This document shows positions 51,588 through 59,549 of a DNA stretch of 64,000 nt, piece after piece. Position numbers and translations under genes: made by a program. The stretch is from an uncultured Collinsella sp. (lineage in GTDB: Bacteria; Actinomycetota; Coriobacteriia; Coriobacteriales; Coriobacteriaceae): the NCBI GenBank assembly GCA_900756765.1, contig CAAELE010000029.1, forward strand, positions 1 through 64,000, written 5' to 3'. Within the stretch, counting starts at the first letter, position 1, and each line of letters begins with the position of its first letter. The notes below the pieces were generated by a model. That model was not told the origin of the DNA and made no database searches. It saw only the letters and a program-made list of their open reading frames with translations.

Positions 51588-52523
51588 ATGATCCTCACCG
51601 TTACGATGAACCCGTCCGTCGATACACGCTATCAGCTCGATGAGCTCATTATCGACGACGTTAACCGTGTGACGCCCGAAAAGACCGCCGGCGGCAAGGG
51701 TCTCAACGTGGCCCGTGTACTGGGTCAGCTGGGCGACGACGTTGTGGCAACCGGTCTACTCGGCGGCCACATGGGCGCCTACATGGCCGAGCTCATGGAT
51801 GCCAACGGCATTAAGAATGATTTTGTACCCATCAAGGGCGAGACTCGCATTTGCCTTAACATCCTCCACGCCGGCAACCAGACCGAGCTACTCGAGAGCG
51901 GCCCGACGATTGCCCCCGAGGAGCTCGATGCCTTTACCGCCAAGTTCGCCGAGCTTGCGAGCAAGGCCGCTGTCGTTACCATCTCGGGTTCGCTGCCCCG
52001 TGGTGTCGAGGCAGGCTACTACGCCAAGATCACGGGTATTGCCGAGAACGCCGGCGCCAAGGTGCTGCTCGATACCTCGGGTGCTTCGCTCGAGGCCGCC
52101 CTTAAGTCCGAAATTAAGCCCGAGCTGGTCAAGCCTAACCTGACCGAGATTAACGGCCTTCTGGGCACGAGCTTTACCACCGACGATGTGGACGAGCTCC
52201 GCGCCGCGCTCGCCTCTGATGCCCGCTTCTCCGATATCCCCTGGGTCGTCGTGTCCATGGGCGCTGCCGGCTCCGTGGGCTTCCATAATGGCCGTGCATT
52301 CCGCGCCAAGACCCCCGATATCCCCGCCGTTAACGCTACGGGCTCTGGCGATTCGACCATTGCCGGCTTCGCGCATGCGATTGCTGCTGGCGCGGATGAC
52401 GAGACGGTGCTGCGTACCGCCAACACCTGCGGCAAGCTCAATGCCATGGATCCCATGACTGGCCACTTGGTTATGGATCGTTGGGACGAGGTTTACAACG
52501 GCGTTGTCGTGACCGAGCTGTAG
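51588..52523 (+). CDS. lacC: Tagatose-6-phosphate kinase-like PfkB kinase (LacC type)
   Basis: 311 residues. PfkB fold: MILTVTMNPSVDTRYQLDEL, GGKGLNVARVLGQLG, and the catalytic loop NATGSGDSTIAGFA. The N-terminal sequence fits LacC/FruK. Phosphorylates tagatose-6-phosphate (or fructose-1-phosphate) to the bisphosphate. LacX, AgaS and LacG in the window favour the tagatose reading. AAGGAG precedes the ATG. No tagatose-bisphosphate aldolase is seen. Confidence 0.87.
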   Translation: MILTVTMNPSVDTRYQLDELIIDDVNRVTPEKTAGGKGLNVARVLGQLGDDVVATGLLGGHMGAYMAELMDANGIKNDFVPIKGETRICLNILHAGNQTELLESGPTIAPEELDAFTAKFAELASKAAVVTISGSLPRGVEAGYYAKITGIAENAGAKVLLDTSGASLEAALKSEIKPELVKPNLTEINGLLGTSFTTDDVDELRAALASDARFSDIPWVVVSMGAAGSVGFHNGRAFRAKTPDIPAVNATGSGDSTIAGFAHAIAAGADDETVLRTANTCGKLNAMDPMTGHLVMDRWDEVYNGVVVTEL

Positions 52524-52560
52524 GAGCTTGTGCGCCGCCCCCGGCATCGGTTGCTTGCTT

Positions 52561-52695
52561 GTGGTTAGAGTTGACGGCAAGTGCGGTAGCATTATGCCGG
52601 GGCGCGACGCCGATGCTGTCGTGTTCAATCCCGACCTTACCCTGGTCGAGACGTATGTGGGTGGCAACAGCGTCGGTAATGCATTTACCGAGTAG
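52561..52695 (+). pseudogene. Remnant of nagA 3' end
   Basis: Codons from 52561 to the TAG at 52693 read about KCGSIMPGRDADAVVF, then LTLVETYVGG and SVGNAFTE, nearly the same as the end of nagA at 49713-49829. No start or upstream NagA part exists. The DNA differs at several third positions, so the copy is not brand new. It lies between lacC and the YhcH gene and marks a past duplication or insertion boundary. Confidence 0.85.
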
Positions 52696-52727
52696 CTGCC
52701 AAATAAACGATCCGAGAGGGGATTTAG

Positions 52728-53201
52728 ATGATTTACGGTGCATTGGGCGATATCGAGGAATACCGCGGAATGCTCAAGGGCCTCGACGTGCTGATCGACT
52801 GGCTCGAGGAGAACGACCCGGCACAGCTCGAGGTCGGCAGCCATCCGATTTTGGGTGAGAAGGTCTTTGCGAACGTCATGTCTCCCACGACGCGTCCCGA
52901 GGCTGAGGCTCACTATGAGACGCATCAGCGCTATCACGACCTGCAGATCGACGTCGAGGGTCGCGAGGCCTTCAAGGTCGCTACGGGCAGCCTGACGCTG
53001 GTCCAGGAGTTTGACGAGAAGGACGACTATGATCTGGTCGATTCCGACGCCTCGATCGCCGGCGATCTTGCCGACGACAAATTCGCGCTGTTCGTTGCCG
53101 GCGAGCCCCACATGCCCACGCTCGAGTTCCCGGGCGATGGCGCACAGCCGGTCAAGAAGATCTGCTTTAAGTTGCTTGCCGACGCCTACTGGGAGGAGTA
53201 G
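52728..53201 (+). CDS. YhcH/YjgK/YiaL-family protein
   Basis: 157 residues, cupin-like family also called beta-galactosidase subunit beta in older records. GSHPILGEKVFANVM, YETHQRYHDLQIDVEG, and FALFVAGEPHMPTLE with the conserved His/Glu metal ligands. Relatives act in sialic-acid and other sugar acid use (anomerase activity has been shown for NanQ). GAGAGGGG precedes the ATG. Last gene of this sugar region. Confidence 0.9.
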   Translation: MIYGALGDIEEYRGMLKGLDVLIDWLEENDPAQLEVGSHPILGEKVFANVMSPTTRPEAEAHYETHQRYHDLQIDVEGREAFKVATGSLTLVQEFDEKDDYDLVDSDASIAGDLADDKFALFVAGEPHMPTLEFPGDGAQPVKKICFKLLADAYWEE

Positions 53202-53263
53202 CGAGCTGCTCGGCTGAGCTGTTCGTCTGATGGCGTGATTCCCCTAGGGAAATCACGCTAGGA

Positions 53264-53313
53264 CCCCGCCAAACGGGTTTTCCCTAGGGAAATCACGTTT
53301 GGCGGGGTTTTCT
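53264..53313 (+). terminator. Terminator after the YhcH gene
   Basis: CCCCGCCAAACG (53264-53275) pairs with CGTTTGGCGGGG (53296-53307), then TTTTCTG. The loop and the upstream flank share CCCTAGGGAAATCACG (53243 and 53282), a direct repeat. Confidence 0.85.
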
Positions 53314-53335
53314 GTTTTGAATAGGGAAGCCTCAT

Positions 53336-53701
53336 TTATTTGCGAAGAACATCGGCTAGCCGCAGGATTGAAATCATCGACCGATAAGTGAGTTCCACTT
53401 TTTCGCCCGCAAGCAGTCGTTTCGAGCCAATCTCATCTAGCCCCACAAGCCGAGAAAACAGCGGGCCGCTCATCGTGCCCTCGTCAATTGATTCCCTTAT
53501 GGTCTTCAAAACGTCCGTATCATGAAGCGATGCCGAGCTGTAGGGGGCAACACGAGCGGAACTCTCAATTAACGACGAGACAAAAGGATGGAGATGCTTT
53601 GGACATAGTCCATCAAACACCACATCCCCATTGTCGTTCGAGCCGACCAGGCGCCAAGTATAATGATCGACCCAGTCATCCCCGTCGTATATGGCGTTCA
53701 T
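53336..53701 (-). CDS. Uncharacterised protein, helix-turn-helix-like C-terminus
   Basis: 121 residues from ATG 53701, with GGGAAG at good spacing; the frame is open 30 codons further but overlaps the secreted-protein gene. No family recognised. The C-terminal 45 residues (LVGLDEIGSKRLLAGEKVELTYRSMISIL) look like two helices. GC is lower than the window average, as for the gene upstream, suggesting foreign origin. Probably cotranscribed with 53716-54225. Confidence 0.6.
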   Translation of the reverse strand: MNAIYDGDDWVDHYTWRLVGSNDNGDVVFDGLCPKHLHPFVSSLIESSARVAPYSSASLHDTDVLKTIRESIDEGTMSGPLFSRLVGLDEIGSKRLLAGEKVELTYRSMISILRLADVLRK

Positions 53702-53715
53702 GAGCAACTTCCCGT

Positions 53716-54225
53716 CTAGAGAGAGAAACCTATTTGGACATCGGGGCGCAAGACCGCAATCCATATCGGGCCTGCAGCAGCTCCAACCCAACGCACCACA
53801 TAGGTTCCCTTTCGTACATGTGTATCAATCTGCCCCGAAATGCCGGTGAATGCAATTCCAGACCCGTTTGTCGGATAGCAATCGACGTATTTTTGTTTTC
53901 CGCTCACAACCTTGTATAGATATATCGTTCCAGCAAAAGAGAAGGGATCGTTCGCAATTTTGTCCGGAAGAACTTGCCACCTCAAAATCCCGCTACCAAT
54001 GTGGTCAAGCTTGACCGTTCCGCCGTCCCCCTCAAAAGTGGCAAGGGGATTTACCCAAGACTGAGAGTCGGCATCGCCCTCCTTAGCAGTTATCAGCAGA
54101 CTGCCCGTATAAGACTGCTGAGGCTCACCTTCAGGACAGACAGCCTTGGCCCAAGAAGGGCCACTCAGGCAGAACAGTCCGAGCAGCATCAATACCAACA
54201 AAAGAAAACCCTTAGTTCTTTTCAT
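53716..54225 (-). CDS. Secreted protein of unknown function
   Basis: 169 residues. Signal peptide MKRTKGFLLLVLMLLGLFCL with cleavage after SWA (ATG preceded by GGGGATA). The mature part is beta-rich with SYTGSLLITAKEGDADSQSW and GTYVVRWVGAAAGPIWIAVL and no motif I recognise. Lower GC than neighbours. Fourteen bases upstream of the next gene on the same strand; the pair is an island between the YhcH gene and tRNA-Thr. Confidence 0.65.
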   Translation of the reverse strand: MKRTKGFLLLVLMLLGLFCLSGPSWAKAVCPEGEPQQSYTGSLLITAKEGDADSQSWVNPLATFEGDGGTVKLDHIGSGILRWQVLPDKIANDPFSFAGTIYLYKVVSGKQKYVDCYPTNGSGIAFTGISGQIDTHVRKGTYVVRWVGAAAGPIWIAVLRPDVQIGFSL

Positions 54226-54453
54226 CTATATCCCCAACGTCTCTCGACATTTGTATATCGTGACTATTTTAGATCTATATGGCCAATTCGAGCCCTCACC
54301 ATGGCAATTGTTGCAGCTGGGTTTCTTTTCATTAAGATTTCACTTTGGTAAATCCCCGCCCCTAAGCATTAAACCCGAAGTCCACCGAGTGGGCCGCTGT
54401 TGACGTGGCGATGCTTGGATTGGCGCGCACGCACTCAAAATCGGCAACAAAAA

Positions 54454-54478
54454 AGCCGCCCGAAGGCGGCTATCTTGA
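54454..54478 (-). terminator. Terminator of tRNA-Thr
   Basis: AGCCGCC/GGCGGCT stem around TTCG on the minus strand, then a T-run (complement of the A-run at 54448-54454). Confidence 0.85.
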
Positions 54479-54482
54479 GCAA

Positions 54483-54558
54483 TGGAGCCAGCGACCGGGC
54501 TCGAACCGGTGACCCCCGCTTTACGAGAGCGGTGCTCTACCAACTGAGCTACGCTGGC
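54483..54558 (-). tRNA. tRNA-Thr (anticodon CGT)
   Basis: 76 bases including an encoded CCA. Acceptor GCCAGCG/CGCTGGC, D arm GTAGCTCAGTTGGTAGAGC, anticodon stem CCGCT/AGCGG with loop CTCGTAA, T arm GGTTCGAGCCC. Anticodon CGT reads ACG codons. Ends in a terminator. tRNA genes are common integration sites; the low-GC island is on its 3' side. Confidence 0.95.
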
Positions 54559-54765
54559 GGCCATGTGATGACGCAACTGAGGCGCCAACGGCTGTCTATG
54601 ATACGGGACATCGCACATCCGCGCAAGTGTTCTGACGGCTTTTCTCACTTTAAATGCACTAATATTAGAGGCGTGATGTCTGCAGTGCCCATTTGGTACT
54701 TGACCTGCTGTTGAGTTGGTGGCCGACGTCCCGCTCTTACGGGTCTCAAACAGAATGGGGCTGCC

Positions 54766-55248
54766 ATGGCTCAACCCAAGATCCTTCTCACGCGTATCGA
54801 CGACCGTTTCATTTACGGGCAAGACGTTGAGCTGTGGAACGAGGCCGTGGGCTCCAACCTCGTCCTGATCGTCAACGATGAGATCGCGGCGGATTCGCGC
54901 AAGTGGGCGCCTATGAGGGTCGCGGCGCCAGAAGGCGTTTGGACGCGGTTTTTCTCGGTGCAAAGGACCATCGACATCATTCATACCGCAACGCCGCGTC
55001 AATGGATTCTGATCATGGTGGCCTCACCCGCCGATGCGCTCGTGCTGGTCAAGGGCGGTGCGCCGATCACCAAGATCAGCATCGGCCATATGCGGGCGAG
55101 GGAGGGCAAGCGCTCTGCAACGCCTGCCATTGCCGTAGGCGATACGGACATCGCCGCCTTCAAAGAGTTGCAAAAGCTCGGCATAGAGCTAGAAATCCGT
55201 TATCTCCCCAGTTCCGCCCCCGACCCCATTGGCAATCTGTTCAACTGA
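54766..55248 (+). CDS. Orphan PTS IIB-like protein lacking the phospho-histidine
   Basis: 160 residues, close paralogue of the IIB at 43897 (same length, about half the residues equal by eye). The catalytic His17 of RLVHGQV is Tyr here (RIDDRFIYGQDVELW), so normal phosphate transfer is not expected. The rest is conserved (VASPADALVLVKGGAPITKI, FKELQKLGIELEIRYLP), so the fold is intact and under selection. No IIA, IIC or IID gene nearby. Could be a sensor, a competitor of the true IIB or a decaying gene. Confidence 0.85.
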   Translation: MAQPKILLTRIDDRFIYGQDVELWNEAVGSNLVLIVNDEIAADSRKWAPMRVAAPEGVWTRFFSVQRTIDIIHTATPRQWILIMVASPADALVLVKGGAPITKISIGHMRAREGKRSATPAIAVGDTDIAAFKELQKLGIELEIRYLPSSAPDPIGNLFN

Positions 55249-55249
55249 T

Positions 55250-55300
55250 CCCTTGGGGACGGAGGAAAACGGATCATTTTGCCCTTGCGAGGGATGCGCG
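55250..55300. repeat. GGGGACGGAGG-type repeat fragment
   Basis: TTGGGGACGGAGG followed by AAAACGGATCATTTTGCCC just after the IIB-like stop; same GGGGAC head as the palindromes at 7495, 12493 and 27441. Arms are not clear. Confidence 0.35.
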
Positions 55301-55313
55301 CGATGCCGCCTGT

Positions 55314-55470
55314 CAAAAACTATGCCCATTTACTACGTTTGGTCGGCTATCGCCGAGCATGTCGAATTTGAGAAAAACAAAACCGCAGGTAGACGGCTTG
55401 CGAATTTAACAAAAACCGGTGCATGGTCGAGCATCCCGGGCTAAACGTAGTAAATGGGCATAGTTTTGAT
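55314..55470. repeat. 154-bp inverted-repeat element
   Basis: Perfect 25-base terminal inverted repeats at 55316-55340 (starts AAAACTATGCCCATT) and 55443-55467. Inside are two direct copies of CGAATTT-N-A-N-AAAAAC and GAGCATG/GAGCATC motifs. No open frame. Sequence composition is lower in GC than the flanks. MITE- or REP-like. Confidence 0.75.
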
Positions 55471-55511
55471 ATGTCACTCATACAGTCACAGCGAAAATGA
55501 GCCAAAAGATG

Positions 55512-55547
55512 AAAAAACGCCCGTCGGCGGTGGTGCCGGCGGGCGTT
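55512..55547 (-). terminator. Terminator of galM
   Basis: Arms CGCCCGTCGGC / GCCGGCGGGCG, one mismatch, with six Ts on the minus strand after the hairpin. Confidence 0.88.
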
Positions 55548-55573
55548 GCTGTGCGATATGTCGCGTTGTGGGC

Positions 55574-56626
55574 TTAGTGCCTCATAAAGTGATATTCGAT
55601 CACATTGCTATAGGGATGACCCGGGCCCACAATGCCCTGCGGGAACAGAGGCTGGTGCGGCGTGTCGGGGTACATCTCGGCCTCGAGGGCAAAGCCGGCG
55701 CCCCAGCCATAGTTGGCATCGTCCTTGGCGTGCTCGTCGCCCAGCCAGTTGCCGGTGTAGAGCTGCACGCCCGGGGCAGTGGTGTAGTAGTCCATCTCAC
55801 GACCGGTCCACATCTCCTCGACGTGCATCGCGCGGCGCAGGTTGCGGCCGTACTGATAGCCATCGATGCACAGGCAGTGATCGTAGCCACGGGCCTGCTT
55901 GATCTGCGGGTCGTCGGCCTCCATGCCGGGTGCGACGGGGCGAAGCTCGCGAAAGTCAAACGGTGTTCCCTCGACCGGAGCGATCTCGCCGGTGGGGATG
56001 TTCTGCTCGTTAATGGGCAGGTAGTGGGCGGCGTTGGCGACAAAGAAATGTTCGCAGTCCATGCCGGCGTTATGGCCTGCAAGGTTAAAGTACGTGTGGT
56101 TGGTCATGGACACGTAGGTGGCGCGGTCGCTCTCGCAGCCATAATCGATGCGGAAGACGCCGGTGCGCGTAACGGTAAACACGGCCGTAAAGGTTCGGTT
56201 GCCGGGCAGGCCCAGCTCGCCATCCTTAAGCGAGGTGGTCATGCGCACGGCGTTATGGACCTCGTCGAGCTCAACATCCCACACACGTTTGTGCAGGCCG
56301 TGCTCAAGGTCGCTGTGCAGGTTGTTGGCGCCCTCGTTGGCGGGCATATGCCAGTCCGTGCCGTCGATGGCGATCGTGGCGCCAGCGGTGCGGTTTGCCA
56401 CAGGGCCGATGGTCGCGCCAAAGCAGGCGGGGTTGTCAAAGTAATCCTCGAGCTTATCGAAGCCCAGCGCCACATCGCGCACGTTGCCGGGAATGTCGGG
56501 CACATCGATACCAAGCACCGTGGCGCCATAGTCCATAATGCGAACGCAGATCTCGGGCCCGTCGAGGGTGTAACGATGAACGGGGGTACCGCACGGCGCG
56601 GTGCCGAAAAGCTCGGAAGTGATCAT
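55574..56626 (-). CDS. galM: Galactose mutarotase (aldose 1-epimerase)
   Basis: 350 residues. Interconverts alpha and beta anomers of galactose. NHTYFNLAGH with the catalytic His, RGYDHCLCI, and FALEAEMYPDTPHQP with the catalytic Glu, plus GPVANRTAGATIAI, are the GalM marks. ATG 56626 with GGAACTAA upstream. It is downstream of the galactitol-family PTS on the same strand, but a terminator at 56752-56785 separates them. Confidence 0.93.
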   Translation of the reverse strand: MITSELFGTAPCGTPVHRYTLDGPEICVRIMDYGATVLGIDVPDIPGNVRDVALGFDKLEDYFDNPACFGATIGPVANRTAGATIAIDGTDWHMPANEGANNLHSDLEHGLHKRVWDVELDEVHNAVRMTTSLKDGELGLPGNRTFTAVFTVTRTGVFRIDYGCESDRATYVSMTNHTYFNLAGHNAGMDCEHFFVANAAHYLPINEQNIPTGEIAPVEGTPFDFRELRPVAPGMEADDPQIKQARGYDHCLCIDGYQYGRNLRRAMHVEEMWTGREMDYYTTAPGVQLYTGNWLGDEHAKDDANYGWGAGFALEAEMYPDTPHQPLFPQGIVGPGHPYSNVIEYHFMRH

Positions 56627-56751
56627 TTAGTTCCTAACATCGAGGTATTTCCGACAAACTGTAGCGCGAACAGGCGAGATTATCACTACACCCCACTAAA
56701 GCAGGGGGTATTTTTCTCAAAAAAGTGATGATTGACTTACTGTGGACAAAC

Positions 56752-56785
56752 AAAAAGAAACCCGCCGGGATGCGACGGGTTTCTT
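56752..56785 (-). terminator. Terminator of the galactitol-family PTS operon
   Basis: AAGAAACCCGTCG pairs with CGGCGGGTTTCTT on the minus strand, one mismatch, then TTTTG. Confidence 0.88.
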
Positions 56786-56809
56786 CCACAGGGGATATGT
56801 GGCAATGAG

Positions 56810-58333
56810 TTAGGCGTTTGCCTTTGCGGACTCGGCTTCCTTAGCAGCCTTGAGGTCCTCCTCGGTAAACTTGCCGGTGGTGAGCGGCGAGAGGGTGCAC
56901 TTATCCTGCTTCGCGTACTCGATGTTACGGGCGATCATCTGCTTGCGATACCAAGCAAAGAGCACGACGTAGATGACGATAGCAACGACCGTAGCGATAA
57001 TCATGGTCACATCGCCCGTGGTAGCCTTGCCCACGAAGAAGGCCAGGAACTTCTCGACAGGTCCTTCCATGGTGGTCTGAGAGATCAGGCCGGTAACACC
57101 ATCGGGGAAAGCGCCGACAGTCTTAGCGGTGAAGGTAACGAAATCGGCGACGAGGGTGCCAGCGCCCAGGAAGACGGGCAACAGGACAGCACCGATAACG
57201 ACCATGCGGATCACGCGGCCGCGGGTGACAACGAGCAGTGCCGGCGTCAGGCCCATGGCGATGATGCCGCCGAGCGGCAGCAGGCCGTTCCAAGTGCCAG
57301 TCGGGGAGAGGGGGCAGGGAACGTTGGCGAGCAGCAGTGCCTCACCCAGCATGATGGGGGCAAGGATGTTAGCGGCAGCCCAGATCTCGGCGCGGCCGGC
57401 GATGAAGGGCCAGTCGAGGCCGACGTTGAGGGTACGGCCCTGGAGCCACTTGCTGTTGTTGGCAAAGTCGGAGATGCCCTGAGACAGCGGCTCAACGGCT
57501 GCGATGAACCAAGAACCGATCATCGAGAACAGCTCAAGGCAGGTTGCGGCGGTAAAGGCGAGCGTGCAGATCTGCTGCGGGGTCTGGTGCGAAAGCAGAC
57601 CGACGAAGACGCCCAGGTAAATACCAATAGCAAACTTGGAGCCCCAGAAGCCAATCATGTTGTTGAGCTTGGCAGCATCGAAGTCGTACTTATCGAGGAA
57701 GGGGAGCGCCTTGTCGATGATCTTGTTGAGCAGCATGGCCAGCGGGTTCATCATGTAGTTCATGTGAGTCGTGGTCATGGGGTTCTCCTCGGGAGCACCC
57801 AAAAGATCGTTGAACGTGGGCTTCATAAGGTCGGAGTTCATGATCTTCATGACGCCGACGAAGACGACGAGCAGCGTGGCGACGACAATGTTGGCACCAA
57901 AGTAGATGCAGGCAAGGCCGACAAAGGCGAGGTGCCAAACGTCAAAGATGTCGACGTCGATGGTGTTGGTCTTGGCGAGCACGATCATCGCGATGTTGAC
58001 GATGACGAGAACCATCAGGAAGTACAGCGTGTAGGGAGAACCCCAGGTGATGGTGGCCAGCGGTGCCCAACCCACGTCGGTAACGGTGAGCTGAAGGCCG
58101 GTGGACTCAACGAACGTCGTCATGGCGCTCGAGAAGGCCGTCGTCAGAATGTTGATGATGGCACCGATGCCGGTAATGGCGATACCGAGCTTAAGGCCGC
58201 CCTCGAGGGCCTTGGTAAACTTTACTTTGAAGAGTAGGGCGATAACCGTCAAAACGATGGTCATCATAGGGGCTGCGCCAAGGTCGATCAGCGGCTGAAA
58301 GACGGCATTAGCAAACCCGATTACTGCGTCCAT
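56810..58333 (-). CDS. PTS IIC component, galactitol family
   Basis: 507 residues, about eleven hydrophobic segments. Sequence LINDPFIT-type motifs are replaced by GatC-like blocks: FGANIVVATLLVVFVGVMK, NNMIGFWGSKFAIGIYLG and FIAGRAEIWAAANILAPIML. Transports and phosphorylates a hexitol or pentitol-like sugar; the exact sugar is unknown because no sugar-alcohol dehydrogenase is beside it. AAAGAGGGAGA precedes the ATG. A hairpin with T-run lies between this gene and IIB. Confidence 0.88.
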   Translation of the reverse strand: MDAVIGFANAVFQPLIDLGAAPMMTIVLTVIALLFKVKFTKALEGGLKLGIAITGIGAIINILTTAFSSAMTTFVESTGLQLTVTDVGWAPLATITWGSPYTLYFLMVLVIVNIAMIVLAKTNTIDVDIFDVWHLAFVGLACIYFGANIVVATLLVVFVGVMKIMNSDLMKPTFNDLLGAPEENPMTTTHMNYMMNPLAMLLNKIIDKALPFLDKYDFDAAKLNNMIGFWGSKFAIGIYLGVFVGLLSHQTPQQICTLAFTAATCLELFSMIGSWFIAAVEPLSQGISDFANNSKWLQGRTLNVGLDWPFIAGRAEIWAAANILAPIMLGEALLLANVPCPLSPTGTWNGLLPLGGIIAMGLTPALLVVTRGRVIRMVVIGAVLLPVFLGAGTLVADFVTFTAKTVGAFPDGVTGLISQTTMEGPVEKFLAFFVGKATTGDVTMIIATVVAIVIYVVLFAWYRKQMIARNIEYAKQDKCTLSPLTTGKFTEEDLKAAKEAESAKANA

Positions 58334-58378
58334 GTCTCCCTCTTTCCTAAAAGAGAATTTCCTTTTCCGTATGTTGCC

Positions 58379-58418
58379 TTAAAAAAGGAAGATGCCGTTC
58401 CCGGTCGTCATCTTCCTT
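58379..58418 (-). terminator. Hairpin with T-run inside the PTS operon (IIB/IIC)
   Basis: On the minus strand AAGGAAGATG pairs with CATCTTCCTT, followed by TTTTTT. Placed 36 bases after the IIB stop and before IIC, so it may act as a partial terminator lowering IIC relative to IIA/IIB. Confidence 0.75.
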
Positions 58419-58454
58419 AAAGCCAAAAATTGCGCAGAGCGAAGCTGCAAAAGA

Positions 58455-58760
58455 TTAGTTGAGACCCTTTTCCTTGATAATGGCCTCGATCTTGTCGTAA
58501 ACCGGCTTAGCCATGGCAGGCATGCGGTAAAGGATCGGGCCAGCGTCGACGATCGGGGTCTTAACCTCAAAGCCAAAGTCGGTCTTGGCGATCTGTGCGA
58601 AGATGTCGTACTGAGAGAGCATCTCCTCGTTGACGTCCTTGATCATCACGGCGTCGCAGTGCAGGTTGTAGCCGCGATTCTTGAACTCGGACTCGATGGC
58701 GTCCTTGATCTGATGGCTGGAGTTAACACCGGCGCCACAAGCTGCGAGAACCTTAATCAT
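58455..58760 (-). CDS. PTS IIB component, galactitol family
   Basis: 101 residues. Phospho-cysteine Cys8 in VLAACGAGVNSSHQIKD. GatB-type sequence (FKNRGYNLHCDAVMIKDVNE). AAAGGAATTC precedes the ATG. Second gene after IIA, with 53 bases between. Confidence 0.93.
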   Translation of the reverse strand: MIKVLAACGAGVNSSHQIKDAIESEFKNRGYNLHCDAVMIKDVNEEMLSQYDIFAQIAKTDFGFEVKTPIVDAGPILYRMPAMAKPVYDKIEAIIKEKGLN

Positions 58761-58813
58761 GATGAATTCCTTTCTCTATGCGGGTTATTCCGCGGATTCC
58801 TAAGGGTAATTGG

Positions 58814-59305
58814 CTAGTCGGCAGGAAAGTTGTCGACCAAGAACTGGTAGATGGCCTTGGCGTCGGTCATGGAGAACAGCTCCTTGACGCGATCGGTGCC
58901 AAGAGCGTTAACGAAGTCCATGATCTTGGCGAGGATGCCCACCTGGGCCTCCTTGTCGTCGTTGAGAATCATGAACAGGAACGAGACGGGGAAGGTCTGC
59001 GAGGGGTCGATCATGGAGTGCCACTCAACGGGGGTCGTCAGCTTGACGGGGACGATGCGACGGGTGTGAACGAACTCGACCTCGGTGTGGGGAACGGCAA
59101 AGCTGGGCAACTCGGGGTCGACGACAGACATATCCATGCCGGTGGGGTAGCCCTTTTCGCGCTCGATGATGTTCTCGAGAAACGCGGGCGCAACATAGTT
59201 TTTGAGTGACAGCTTATTGGCGATCTCGGTAAAGACCTCTTCTTGCGTGGTGCGGTCGCAAACAAACACGGTGTCTTCGAAGAACAGATTGCTCTCTGCG
59301 GACAT
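58814..59305 (-). CDS. PTS IIA component, fructose/galactitol type
   Basis: 163 residues. Phospho-histidine His73 in FAVPHTEVEF; EREKGYPTGMDM and FLFMILNDDKEAQVGILAKIM are usual IIA-Fru/Gat blocks. First gene of the leftward operon. GAAGGAG precedes the ATG. Faces the DeoR gene across a 336-base regulatory region. Confidence 0.93.
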   Translation of the reverse strand: MSAESNLFFEDTVFVCDRTTQEEVFTEIANKLSLKNYVAPAFLENIIEREKGYPTGMDMSVVDPELPSFAVPHTEVEFVHTRRIVPVKLTTPVEWHSMIDPSQTFPVSFLFMILNDDKEAQVGILAKIMDFVNALGTDRVKELFSMTDAKAIYQFLVDNFPAD

Positions 59306-59549
59306 GTCTGCAACTCCTTCCGTTCCATGCAGATCGAACGTGTTCGAATCTGTTTGTTTAAGTTGCTTATTATTTAAGTCTAAGAGAATTAGTGTGTCAA
59401 TCTGTTTTCTACTGTTCGGAAAAGTTCAATTTGTTTTATTGAGGTGCATCGGATTGAGATGATCTTAAAATTGCAGCTTTTTGCCTATGTATAGCTGAAG
59501 TTGATGTGTCGGATACATTCGATATTCAACGTTTGGCGTTTACTATCCT

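Noticed and set aside
52471..52743. Minus-strand open frame over the nagA remnant
   Set aside because: It is the complement of the lacC end and the remnant; the plus-strand match to NagA is decisive.
56732..58237. A 501-codon open frame on the plus strand
   Set aside because: It is antisense to the galactitol-family IIC, whose protein is clearly recognisable; long antisense frames are a result of codon bias in GC-rich DNA. The same holds for 14496-16022 and 38150-40225 on the minus strand.
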